The notes under the pieces were generated by a model. That model saw only the letters and a program-made list of their open reading frames with translations, did no database searches and was not told the DNA's origin. Shown here one piece after another: positions 16,883 through 24,699 of a stretch of 34,160 nt of DNA. Both the position numbers and the translations under genes were made by a program. The DNA is from CAZCJA01 sp964499015 (GTDB lineage: Bacteria > Elusimicrobiota > Elusimicrobia > F11): positions 1 to 34,160 of the forward strand of contig CAZCJA010000017.1 in NCBI GenBank assembly GCA_964499015.1, in the 5' to 3' direction. Numbering within the stretch: position 1 is the first letter of the stretch; every line of letters starts with the position of its first letter.

Positions 16883-17694
16883 TGGCCCTTAAACTGACTC
16901 GCCCGATGATCTTTTTCGACATTGAAAGCACCGGGCTCGATTTTAAATACGACCGCATCGTGGAAATCGGCGCGATTAAACTGCATCCGGACGGCCGCAA
17001 GGAAACGTTCCTGAAGCGCGTGAACCCGGGACTCAAAATTCCCGCGGAAGTGTCCTCTATCATCAGCATCACCAATCAGGATGTCGCCAACGAGCCGTTT
17101 TTCAACGAAATCGCCCAGTCGGTCGAGGATTTTTTTGTCGGCTGTGATCTGGCGGGCTATAACTTGGCGCGCTTCGACGTTAAGATTTTGAGTGAAGAGC
17201 TAAAACGCACGGGCCGCGATTTGGGGCTGGATGATCGCGGCGTCGTTGACGCGCAAACCATTTTCCATATGAAGGAAAAACGCGACTTGGCCGCCGCCTA
17301 CAAGTATTACTGCAACAAGGATTTGAAGAACGCGCATTCGGCCATGGCGGACGCCGACGCGACCATGGAAATATTGCTGGCACAATTGGAGCGCTATCCG
17401 GATTTGCCGAACGCCGTGCCGGAGCTGCACATGTTCTGCCGGGGCGACCGCGACCGGTTTGTCGATGCGGAAGGGAAATTTATTTGGCGCGACGGCGAAG
17501 CGGTGTTTAACTTCGGGAAGTTCCGCTCAAAGACTCTGCGCGACGTGGCCGCGACGAATCCGGAGTATTTGGACTGGGTGATGTCGCCCGAACGCCAGTT
17601 CGGACAGGACGTGATCGATATGTGCTACGAGGCGCGCCGCGGGCGCTTTCCGGCCAAGGCTGTTTCCGACCCGAGGGGAACGAGCGGCGTTTAG
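16882..17694 (+). CDS. DEDDh 3'-5' exonuclease with ExoX-like C-terminal domain
   Basis: 270 residues. The exonuclease domain (~8-175) shows Exo I FFDIESTG (D13, E15), Exo II in LAGYNLARFDVKIL, and Exo III NAHSAMADADAT with the His and Asp of the DEDDh set. The C-terminal ~50 residues, with FNFGKFRSKTLRDVAATNPEYLDWVM, resemble the short GK(Y/F)-x-G-K-x-L-x-E-V module at the end of exodeoxyribonuclease X-like proteins (EXOX_C/DUF3820), which may grip DNA. It is the last gene of the nth operon; its stop codon overlaps that of the convergent clpP. It could be a proofreading-type or repair exonuclease rather than the polymerase III epsilon subunit itself. Confidence 0.88.
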   Translation: MALKLTRPMIFFDIESTGLDFKYDRIVEIGAIKLHPDGRKETFLKRVNPGLKIPAEVSSIISITNQDVANEPFFNEIAQSVEDFFVGCDLAGYNLARFDVKILSEELKRTGRDLGLDDRGVVDAQTIFHMKEKRDLAAAYKYYCNKDLKNAHSAMADADATMEILLAQLERYPDLPNAVPELHMFCRGDRDRFVDAEGKFIWRDGEAVFNFGKFRSKTLRDVAATNPEYLDWVMSPERQFGQDVIDMCYEARRGRFPAKAVSDPRGTSGV

Positions 17695-18323
17695 TTTGTT
17701 TTGCCGTTAAGCGGCAGGAGCGCTTTTCGCGAGGTGATGATGTCGTCGACGAGGCCATAGGCTTTGGCTTCTTCCGCCGACATGTAGAAATTTCGTTCCG
17801 AGTCCGCCGTTATTTTCGACACCGACTGTCCCGTGTGCAGAGCAATAATTTGATTCAGTTGCGCCTTGGTCTCTTCCATCTCTTTGGCTTCAATTTCGAT
17901 GTCGGTCACCTGCCCTGAAATCCCGTCCCCATAAATGAGCGGCTGATGGATCATGATCCGCGAATTCGGCAGGCAGAAACGCTTGCCCTTGGTTCCCGCC
18001 GCGAGCAAAACCGCGCCAAACGACATCGCCATGCCCATGCAAATCGTCGTGATCGGCGCCCGAATGTATTGCATGGTGTCGTAAATCGCGAGTCCCGCGG
18101 TGACCATGCCGCCCGGTGAGTTGATATAGAGGTTGATTTCTTTGTCGGGTCCCTCGGCTTCCAAATAGAGGAGCTGGGCGATGATCAAATTTGCTGAATC
18201 GGTGTCGACTTGGCCGCCAAAGCCGCCGACGAAAAGAATGCGGTCTTTCAAAAGACGGGAATAAATATCGTAGGTAACCGCCGAGCCTTGGTTCCACCGT
18301 TCAAGAATTGTAGGGACAATCAT
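17691..18323 (-). CDS. clpP: ATP-dependent Clp protease proteolytic subunit
   Basis: 210 residues, normal length. The triad is Ser101 (GMAMSFGAVLLAAG, usually GQAASMGA), His126 (RIMIHQP) and Asp174 (ITADSERNFYMSAEEA). YINSPGG and the terminal GLVDDI are conserved. It forms the tetradecameric protease chamber served by ClpX/ClpA. No clpX or tig lies next to it, which is unusual; it stands alone and converges on the exonuclease gene. A good Shine-Dalgarno (GGAGAGGTGA) precedes the ATG at 18323. The slightly divergent active-site loop might mean it is one of several ClpP paralogues. Confidence 0.95.
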   Translation of the reverse strand: MIVPTILERWNQGSAVTYDIYSRLLKDRILFVGGFGGQVDTDSANLIIAQLLYLEAEGPDKEINLYINSPGGMVTAGLAIYDTMQYIRAPITTICMGMAMSFGAVLLAAGTKGKRFCLPNSRIMIHQPLIYGDGISGQVTDIEIEAKEMEETKAQLNQIIALHTGQSVSKITADSERNFYMSAEEAKAYGLVDDIITSRKALLPLNGKTN

Positions 18324-18525
18324 TTAATTCACCTCTCCTAAACTCAGGATAGCACAAGACAATCGGGCCGTCGAGCCCGGCCAACGGAACAAATTAAAGC
18401 CGTTGACTGAGAGGGAAAAAGTGATGCTTAAGACAGGGGCCTCCTTTAAAAACAAGCTGTTTTTCCGTCTCAAAAAATTTGCGGCCCCTTCCGCGTTTCT
18501 TAATCCCTCCGACATGAGATCTTAA
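18324..18525. other. Intergenic region between divergent clpP and kinase operon
   Basis: It must hold two divergent promoters, but no convincing -35/-10 pair could be assigned by eye. It contains a small AT-rich hairpin (AAAAACA at 18448-18454 with TGTTTTT at 18458-18464). No ORF worth calling. Confidence 0.5.
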
Positions 18526-18592
18526 GAGCTCCTCTGTTACATCTTTGTTGCAGTACCGTAGTCGACGCGGCAAAGGCAGTGGAGAGGAGCTC
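18526..18592 (+). promoter_or_regulatory. Leader hairpin that can sequester the kinase ribosome-binding site
   Basis: GAGCTCCTCT (18526-18535) is the exact reverse complement of AGAGGAGCTC (18583-18592), which contains the Shine-Dalgarno just before the ATG at 18595. Between them CTTTGTTGC (18543-18551) can pair with GCGGCAAAG (18567-18575) using two G-U pairs, giving a stacked two-stem fold. This would hide the ribosome-binding site and suggests translational control by a ligand, temperature or protein. It matches no riboswitch class that I recognise. Confidence 0.55.
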
Positions 18593-18594
18593 AA

Positions 18595-20145
18595 ATGAAC
18601 CTGCGGACGAAGTTCCAATTAGCGAGCGGAAGCCTCATCCTAACCCTCGTCATGGGGATTATGGTGAGCCTTTATATTTCGCAGAAAAAAGACCTCCGCG
18701 AGCGCATGGAAATTGAACAGAGCCAGGATTTGGCCAAGCTCGCCCGCGTTTATGAAGACGGCAGCCGCGTCAAAGACGAACTCACCGTTTTTAAATACGT
18801 CGACACCTTGGTTAACTCCCCGACGGTCGCCTACGCCGGCGTGGTCGAAAAGAACGGTTCCAGCTGGCTTAAATGGAGCGGCAAAGAACTGGAGTTCTAT
18901 CCGGCCTCGGACGAAATGGTCACCTCTATCCTTAATACAAATCGCTTTCAGCGCCACGCCGTCAACATCGAGAACACCGATATTGTCGAGCTCACCCGGC
19001 CTGTCGAAGATTTCGGTTTCGTCCGCCTGGGTTATTCCAGGGCCGCGCTCGACCAGGTTTTTGAAGAAAGCGTGCGCCAGATGTTCAAACGTATTTCCAT
19101 TTTCGCGTTCATTTCCGTCCTTTTCGGCCTTTTCCTTTCCCAGTTGTTGAGCAGCGCGCTGGCCCGTCCTATTAATAGCTTGATGGAAGCGGCGATGCAG
19201 ATCGCCCAAGGCAAAAAAGGCGTGCAGATTCCGGTCCAGGGATCGGACGAGCTCGGACGTTTAACCGTTACCTTTAATCAAATGTCGCACGAGCTCACCA
19301 AACTCGACGCGCTGAAAGACGACTTCATGTCGCACGTGACGCACGAACTGCGTTCGCCGCTGACCAGCATCATCGCCACCGTCGAGCTGATGGCGGAAAT
19401 GCCGCTCGCCTCCAAAGACCCCAAGTTCCGCCGCTCAATCGACCGCTTGGTGTACGGCTCGGAACGCTTGAACCGTTTGGTCGACAATATTTTGGACTTA
19501 ACCCGTATGGAAGCCGGCAAAATGCCGTTCGACATTCAGCCGATGCACATCGGCGGCGTGATCTGCGAGATGGCGGATTTCTTTGAACCGCGCGCGATGG
19601 AGAAGGGCCTGAAGATCACCGCGATGTCGCCGAAAAACCTGCCGATGGTGATGGCGGACGCGGAAAAAATCCGCCAAGTGATTTCGAACCTGGTTTACAA
19701 CGCGATCAAATTTACGAACAACGGCGGAATCGTCATCTGGGCGAAAGAGAAAGACGGCTTTATCCAGGTCGGCGTTCAGGACACAGGCGTCGGCATTCCG
19801 AAAGAGAAAATCGGCCACCTGTTTCAGAAGTTTGAATGCTTGAAAGACACGCGCGACCGCGTCAACAAGCCCGTGCCGGGTTCAGGACTGGGTTTGGTGA
19901 TCGTGAAGAACTCCATCCAGTCGCAGGGCGGAACCATTTGGGTTGAAAGCGAAGTCGACAAAGGCACCACCTTCATTTTCACGCTGCCGGTCGCTCCGGC
20001 GGCTTCGCAATCGGCGCAGCCGCCGATGGCCTCGGGACTTTCCAGCGAATCATCGATGCTCTCCAATCGCGAACCGGTGCCGCCGAAACACGAGTCGCGC
20101 CAGCCGGTGATGATGGAAGACACCGAAAAGAGGATAGCGATATGA
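18595..20145 (+). CDS. Membrane sensor histidine kinase (HAMP-HisKA-HATPase)
   Basis: 516 residues. TM1 is ~10-28, the extracytoplasmic sensor ~29-165, TM2 ~166-186, HAMP ~187-240 (ARPINSLMEAAMQIAQGKKG), HisKA with phosphoacceptor His250 in SHVTHELRSPLTSI, then the HATPase with N box NLVYNAIKF (near N365), G1 DTGVGIP (~396) and G2 GSGLGLVIVK (~430). A ~50-residue Ser/Pro/Met-rich tail follows the catalytic domain. No response regulator is in the window, so the partner is encoded elsewhere. It leads a plus-strand operon of surface proteins; the next start overlaps its stop (ATGA). It could report envelope or secretion status to control the operon (inference). Confidence 0.93.
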   Translation: MNLRTKFQLASGSLILTLVMGIMVSLYISQKKDLRERMEIEQSQDLAKLARVYEDGSRVKDELTVFKYVDTLVNSPTVAYAGVVEKNGSSWLKWSGKELEFYPASDEMVTSILNTNRFQRHAVNIENTDIVELTRPVEDFGFVRLGYSRAALDQVFEESVRQMFKRISIFAFISVLFGLFLSQLLSSALARPINSLMEAAMQIAQGKKGVQIPVQGSDELGRLTVTFNQMSHELTKLDALKDDFMSHVTHELRSPLTSIIATVELMAEMPLASKDPKFRRSIDRLVYGSERLNRLVDNILDLTRMEAGKMPFDIQPMHIGGVICEMADFFEPRAMEKGLKITAMSPKNLPMVMADAEKIRQVISNLVYNAIKFTNNGGIVIWAKEKDGFIQVGVQDTGVGIPKEKIGHLFQKFECLKDTRDRVNKPVPGSGLGLVIVKNSIQSQGGTIWVESEVDKGTTFIFTLPVAPAASQSAQPPMASGLSSESSMLSNREPVPPKHESRQPVMMEDTEKRIAI

Positions 20146-20708
20146 ACCTCCTTCGCCGTCTCATAATTCTTGTTTTGCTCTTCAATATTGTTACGCCGAA
20201 CGTGCATGCGTTTGAGGCGGATCCGACGCCGTCTCCGACGGATACCGACGATGAGCCGGAAGATTATCGCGCGACCAGTTTGAAAATGTCGGGTGGCGGG
20301 GCCGGCCCGGTGGGCGGCAACTCGGTCTCCATCTTCTTTTGGTTCTGCCGCATTTTTGTGGTTGTGCCGCTTAAAACAACGGTCAATGTCCCGGCGGGCG
20401 GATCGACTTCACATTGCCTGCAAGTTATGGGCTTCCCGGGCCAGTGCCCATGGCCGTATTTCAATCGCGTGCGCGTGACCATCATTAAAAAACCGAAATT
20501 CGGTTCGATCGTGACGTCCTCGGTGACCGGTTTTACGGCTGCCGATCTGAATATCTGCTTCAACATCAATATGAACACGTCATCCACAAATTCGGACTCG
20601 TTCATCTATCGCTTGGAATACCCGCGTTCGATCTGGGGCGCGTGGATATGGTGGTGGCCGAAAATGTACTCGCGCTTGGGCCAAGTCGTCATCACGAAGG
20701 CGAGCTAA
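20142..20708 (+). CDS. Small exported protein, cadherin-like fold suspected
   Basis: 188 residues. The signal peptide is MNLLRRLIILVLLFNIVTPNVHA, followed by an acidic Pro/Thr linker (DPTPSPTDTDDEPEDY). The C-terminal part carries KKPKFGSIV ... TAADLNICFNIN ... SDSFIYRLEYP, whose spacing recalls the P-x-HG-x-V ... Y-x-P ... D-x-F-x-Y-x-V pattern of cadherin-like tandem repeats, but as one diverged copy. Two Cys in SHCLQVMGFPGQCPW and a Trp-rich end (SIWGAWIWWWPK) are unusual. It has AGAGGA before the ATG and sits between the kinase and the large Ig-like protein. I do not recognise a named family; it may be an accessory of the large protein. Confidence 0.8.
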   Translation: MNLLRRLIILVLLFNIVTPNVHAFEADPTPSPTDTDDEPEDYRATSLKMSGGGAGPVGGNSVSIFFWFCRIFVVVPLKTTVNVPAGGSTSHCLQVMGFPGQCPWPYFNRVRVTIIKKPKFGSIVTSSVTGFTAADLNICFNINMNTSSTNSDSFIYRLEYPRSIWGAWIWWWPKMYSRLGQVVITKAS

Positions 20709-20709
20709 T

Positions 20710-23700
20710 ATGAAAACGCGAATGAATATCGGACTTCTGTTAGCGGCGATGATCGCATCGCTAGCTTTGCCGGCGCGCGCGGCGGCCCCCACGGCCAACG
20801 ATCAAGTGATCGAGGTGAACTTCAACGAACAGAACAAGCAAATCATCCTCGGGCAAGGCGCCGATTTGACGTTCAGCGTTGCGGTGGGCGCGCAATACGG
20901 CACGTTGAAGGATATGAACGGCACCGATGTGTATCCGTTAGATCCGGAAGCCCCGCAAATTATTCCGAAAAACGCTGCCAACCAAGCCGTCCTTACTTAT
21001 GGCCAGTCGGGTGAGACCAACCACAGCGAACCCGACATCCTTGTGTACGAAGTGACCAACAGCGCCGGCGAGTCTTCGACCGGCATCATTCAATTGAATG
21101 TGCGCCTGAACCCGAAAATCGAGCTGTTTTATGAAGATCCGCAAGTGAACCCCGCGGCGACCGTTTTGGGTGTCTCCATCTCGATGGACGAAAACCAGGC
21201 GATCAACATCGACAGCACCAGAATCCCGGACGACAGCAATTCGCCGAGCGACTTCCGCACCATTTGGGCGCGCTATACCGATTCGGCTGGGCAGACGGCT
21301 TATTCGTCCGCGCAGTATCTGATCGACAACACGCCGCCGCTGTTAACGTGGGTGCGCGTCCCGGCCAATAATGCGACGGTGAAAGGCGAGATTGAATTTG
21401 AACTTCAGGCGATCGATAACGTGGGCGTCAGTCAGGTGCGGTTTACCGCGCCGGATTCGGCCGTGAGCGTTCCGTTGACCACGCCGAGCGCCGATCAAAA
21501 TTGGATTAAAAATTTCGATACCACCGTATTGGCCGATGGTCCGAACCCGTATCAATTCAAATTCGAAGTGGTCGACCTGGTCAACTTGGCCGGCCAGCCG
21601 AAAATCAGCAATTTGAAAATCGACAACACCGCCCCGACGATCGGCGAGCCCTCGCTTCCGGACGGCAGCGTCATCACCGCGCTGACGGAGATCACGGTGC
21701 CGGTCGATGGCGGTACCGTGGAAATTTTTGTGGACGGCAGCAAAGTAAACCACACGCTGACCCCGCCCAGCACCTATGTGCTGGTCCCGCCGGTGACGGC
21801 GCCCGGAGAACATGACGTCACCATTCGCGTTACCGACGGGCCGGGCAACGTGACGGAAAAAACCATTCGCGTTACGGTCACGGGAAACCGCGCCCCAGTG
21901 GCGGTGCCTGACATCGCCAACACGGCGCGCGATCAGTTCGTCGATATCGACGTTTTGGCCAACGACACGGACATGGACGGGGACACGTTGACGGTGCAAA
22001 GCGTCGCCACCCCTGAGCACGGCAGCGCGGGAATCCGTCCGAACCGCGTGATCCGCTACACGCCGACGGCCAATTACACGGGCGAGGACACGTTTACCTA
22101 CACGATCAGCGACGGCAAAACAACGGCGATCGGTTTCGTCACGGTGGGCATCAGCGCGGGGGCCAATCGCGCTCCGACGGTGAACAACGACAGCGCGACA
22201 ACCGCCGAAGACACCACAAAAGACATCAATGTGCTGGCCAACGACTCGGATTTGGACGGCGACACCTTGGTCATTTACAGCGTCGGCGCCGCGGAGCATG
22301 GAACGGTTTCGATAAACCCGAACAAGACGCTTCGTTACGCGCCGGCCGCGGATTATCACGGCGGCGATTCGTTCACCTACACCGTTTCCGACGGCCAAGG
22401 CCATTTCGTTAACGGCACGGTCACGATGACCATCACGCCGGTTGATGATCCCTCGCGCACGCAAATCAATGACCCGTTGTTGAGCACCCCGGACATTTCC
22501 GGCACGATCCCGATCGTGATTCGCCCCGAAGACGACGGCGACATTGTCTCCGTCGTTGTGAAAATCAACGACGGCGATCCGATCCCCGCGACGCCCCGCC
22601 CCGACGGCGGTTACGACTTTATCCTGGACACGACGCCGCTTCCGGACGGGCCGAACACAATCACCGTGATCGTGACCGACGACGGCAACAACGAGGAACG
22701 CAAAGACATCATCATTGACGTGGACAACACGCCGGGCATCACCACGCCGACGCTGCCCACGGGCACGACGGTCGACGGCACGCACGTGATCGACGTCGAT
22801 CCGACGCCCGGCACTGTTTTGGATCGCGTGGAAATCGTCATCAACGGCACACCGGTGCCGCCCATGACTGACGAACCTTTTGACTATTTGTGGGACACCA
22901 CGGCCTTGCCCGACGGACCGGTGACGGTGGTTATCCGCAGCACGGACGATGACGGCAACGAAACCGTTGTCACGCGCATCGTGAACATCGACAACACGCC
23001 GGACGGTTCAACGGATCCGGAGATCGTCATCATCGGCGGCAACCCCGAAGAGCACATCGGCAACGACGTTGTTACCCTGGTCCTTGTCGGCGACGGCATC
23101 ACGGACGTGGTGTTTGTTATCGACGGCGTTCCGCACCCGGCGACGCCGATCCCGCCGAACCGCGACGAATATGAGTTGGACACCAACACGCTGTCCGACG
23201 GGCCGCACACGATTTACGCGACGTACGTTAAAGACGGCGTGCCGCACGACACGCCGATCATTGATTACCGCGTCGATAACACGCGCCCGACCGCCACGGC
23301 GGTGAAACCGGGCACGGACGAGGTGGTCTATGGCCCCGTGGTGATCCAGATCGATGTGAACGACCCGGGCCAGAACCCGATTAGCCATGTCGATTTTTAT
23401 CTTGGCAATTTGAGCAATAAGATTGCGCTCGTGCCGGGCAAGCCGAACCCATCCGAAACGCTCTACGATTTTGTTTTCGATACGAGACTGGTCCTCGACG
23501 GCATCGTGAACATCATCGCGATTCCCACGGACAAAGCCGGCAACACGGGCGTGCCGGCTGTGTTTCGCTTGCAGATCAACAACACCACGCCGCCGCCGGC
23601 CGGCAACATTGCGCCGCATCCGGCCAACGGCGCGTTTGTGACGTCCGCGGACGATTCGAAAATATACGCGGTGTTCGGCGGCGAGGCGATCAGCACGGAT

Positions 23701-24699
23701 TATCTTTCGGCCAACGCCAGCAAGATTTTTTCCGTTTACGTCGAGAAAGACGGCGCGGAGCCGGTGAAGCTGGAAGGCACGGCCAGCCTGTCCGACGGCA
23801 AGCTTATTTTCAGCGAAACGATCCCGGAAAACGCCAAGATCACGTGGAGCATTTCCATCCGGGACATCAACAACCAGCCGTACGAGGGTTCGTATCGGTT
23901 CACGCGGGCGATGTCGCGCGCCATTGGCGGCACCGTCACCAACGTCGACCGCCGCTTTAAACTGGTGGTTCCGGCGGACGCGCTTCCGTCGGACATGTTC
24001 ATCAACATCATCGACGAAAGCTCAACGCAAAGCACGGGCGGCGCCGGTTCTTTGGCCAATTTCGAAAGCGTCAACCCGGGACAAAACATCGTCGCCGGCC
24101 CGTTCATGATCCAGGCCACCGATAAAGACGGCCGCGTGATCACGACGATTGCCCGCGCGGCGTCCTGTTCGTACAGCGTGCCCGCGGCGCAGGACGATTT
24201 GAATTCGCCCAAAGTGTTCCAACTGGCCCAGCTTTTTGAAGACGGCAAAGTGTTCCCGCTCGGTTCTTCCGGCGGCCCGCGCGTGCAATCGCTCGCGGCA
24301 GCGGACCCGGTCGGTTCGCGCACCATCGACGTGCCGATCACCCGCTTCGGCCGCTTCGTGATCACCTCCCAGCTCATGCCGGACCAGGGCCTGACCCACT
24401 TCTATAACTTCCCGAACCCGTTCAACCCGAACCGCGGCGGCACCGACTTCCATTACTTCCTGGGCGCCGACAGCTCGGTCACCATCATGATCTACGACCT
24501 CTTTGGCCGGGAAGTTAAAAGCTTTGAGATCCCGATGGGCGGAACGGGCGGAAAACTCGGCTTGAATTTGTTCACGTGGGATGGCCGGAACGGTGCAGGA
24601 GAAGTTATCGCCAACGGGGGTTATATCGCCCGGGTGCTGGCTGAGGACGCTCAAGGGCGCCGCAGCAAGGCCAGCTACAAAATTGGAGTGCTCAAATGA
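20710..24699 (+). CDS. Large exported Ig/cadherin-like repeat protein with FlgD/T9SS-like C-terminus
   Basis: 1,329 residues. A signal peptide (MKTRMNIGLLLAAMIASLALPARA) is followed by beta-sandwich modules. Two adjacent cadherin-like tandem repeats (~394-485 and ~487-577) each start NRAP and contain DVLAND and D-x-D-x-DGDTL calcium-type loops plus D-x-FTYT(I/V)SDG. Several Ig-like Big-type modules (~160-390 and ~595-970) share the linkers I(D/V)NTPP-like and LPDGPNT. After a less repetitive region, residues ~1227-1329 (HFYNFPNPFNPN ... VTIMIYDLFGREV ... FTWDGRNGAGEVIANGGYIARV) are a FlgD Ig-like domain of the type seen at C-termini of type IX-secreted proteins. The gene starts 2 nt after the previous gene, and its stop overlaps the PorV-like start. 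It is probably a surface adhesin or stalk displayed with the PorV-like partner. Confidence 0.9.
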   Translation: MKTRMNIGLLLAAMIASLALPARAAAPTANDQVIEVNFNEQNKQIILGQGADLTFSVAVGAQYGTLKDMNGTDVYPLDPEAPQIIPKNAANQAVLTYGQSGETNHSEPDILVYEVTNSAGESSTGIIQLNVRLNPKIELFYEDPQVNPAATVLGVSISMDENQAINIDSTRIPDDSNSPSDFRTIWARYTDSAGQTAYSSAQYLIDNTPPLLTWVRVPANNATVKGEIEFELQAIDNVGVSQVRFTAPDSAVSVPLTTPSADQNWIKNFDTTVLADGPNPYQFKFEVVDLVNLAGQPKISNLKIDNTAPTIGEPSLPDGSVITALTEITVPVDGGTVEIFVDGSKVNHTLTPPSTYVLVPPVTAPGEHDVTIRVTDGPGNVTEKTIRVTVTGNRAPVAVPDIANTARDQFVDIDVLANDTDMDGDTLTVQSVATPEHGSAGIRPNRVIRYTPTANYTGEDTFTYTISDGKTTAIGFVTVGISAGANRAPTVNNDSATTAEDTTKDINVLANDSDLDGDTLVIYSVGAAEHGTVSINPNKTLRYAPAADYHGGDSFTYTVSDGQGHFVNGTVTMTITPVDDPSRTQINDPLLSTPDISGTIPIVIRPEDDGDIVSVVVKINDGDPIPATPRPDGGYDFILDTTPLPDGPNTITVIVTDDGNNEERKDIIIDVDNTPGITTPTLPTGTTVDGTHVIDVDPTPGTVLDRVEIVINGTPVPPMTDEPFDYLWDTTALPDGPVTVVIRSTDDDGNETVVTRIVNIDNTPDGSTDPEIVIIGGNPEEHIGNDVVTLVLVGDGITDVVFVIDGVPHPATPIPPNRDEYELDTNTLSDGPHTIYATYVKDGVPHDTPIIDYRVDNTRPTATAVKPGTDEVVYGPVVIQIDVNDPGQNPISHVDFYLGNLSNKIALVPGKPNPSETLYDFVFDTRLVLDGIVNIIAIPTDKAGNTGVPAVFRLQINNTTPPPAGNIAPHPANGAFVTSADDSKIYAVFGGEAISTDYLSANASKIFSVYVEKDGAEPVKLEGTASLSDGKLIFSETIPENAKITWSISIRDINNQPYEGSYRFTRAMSRAIGGTVTNVDRRFKLVVPADALPSDMFINIIDESSTQSTGGAGSLANFESVNPGQNIVAGPFMIQATDKDGRVITTIARAASCSYSVPAAQDDLNSPKVFQLAQLFEDGKVFPLGSSGGPRVQSLAAADPVGSRTIDVPITRFGRFVITSQLMPDQGLTHFYNFPNPFNPNRGGTDFHYFLGADSSVTIMIYDLFGREVKSFEIPMGGTGGKLGLNLFTWDGRNGAGEVIANGGYIARVLAEDAQGRRSKASYKIGVLK

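Noticed and set aside
21343..22785. 480-codon ORF antisense to the large Ig-like protein
   Set aside because: Arg/Val-rich mirror of the repeat gene without start signals or motifs; same explanation for 25221-26546 and 33039-34154.
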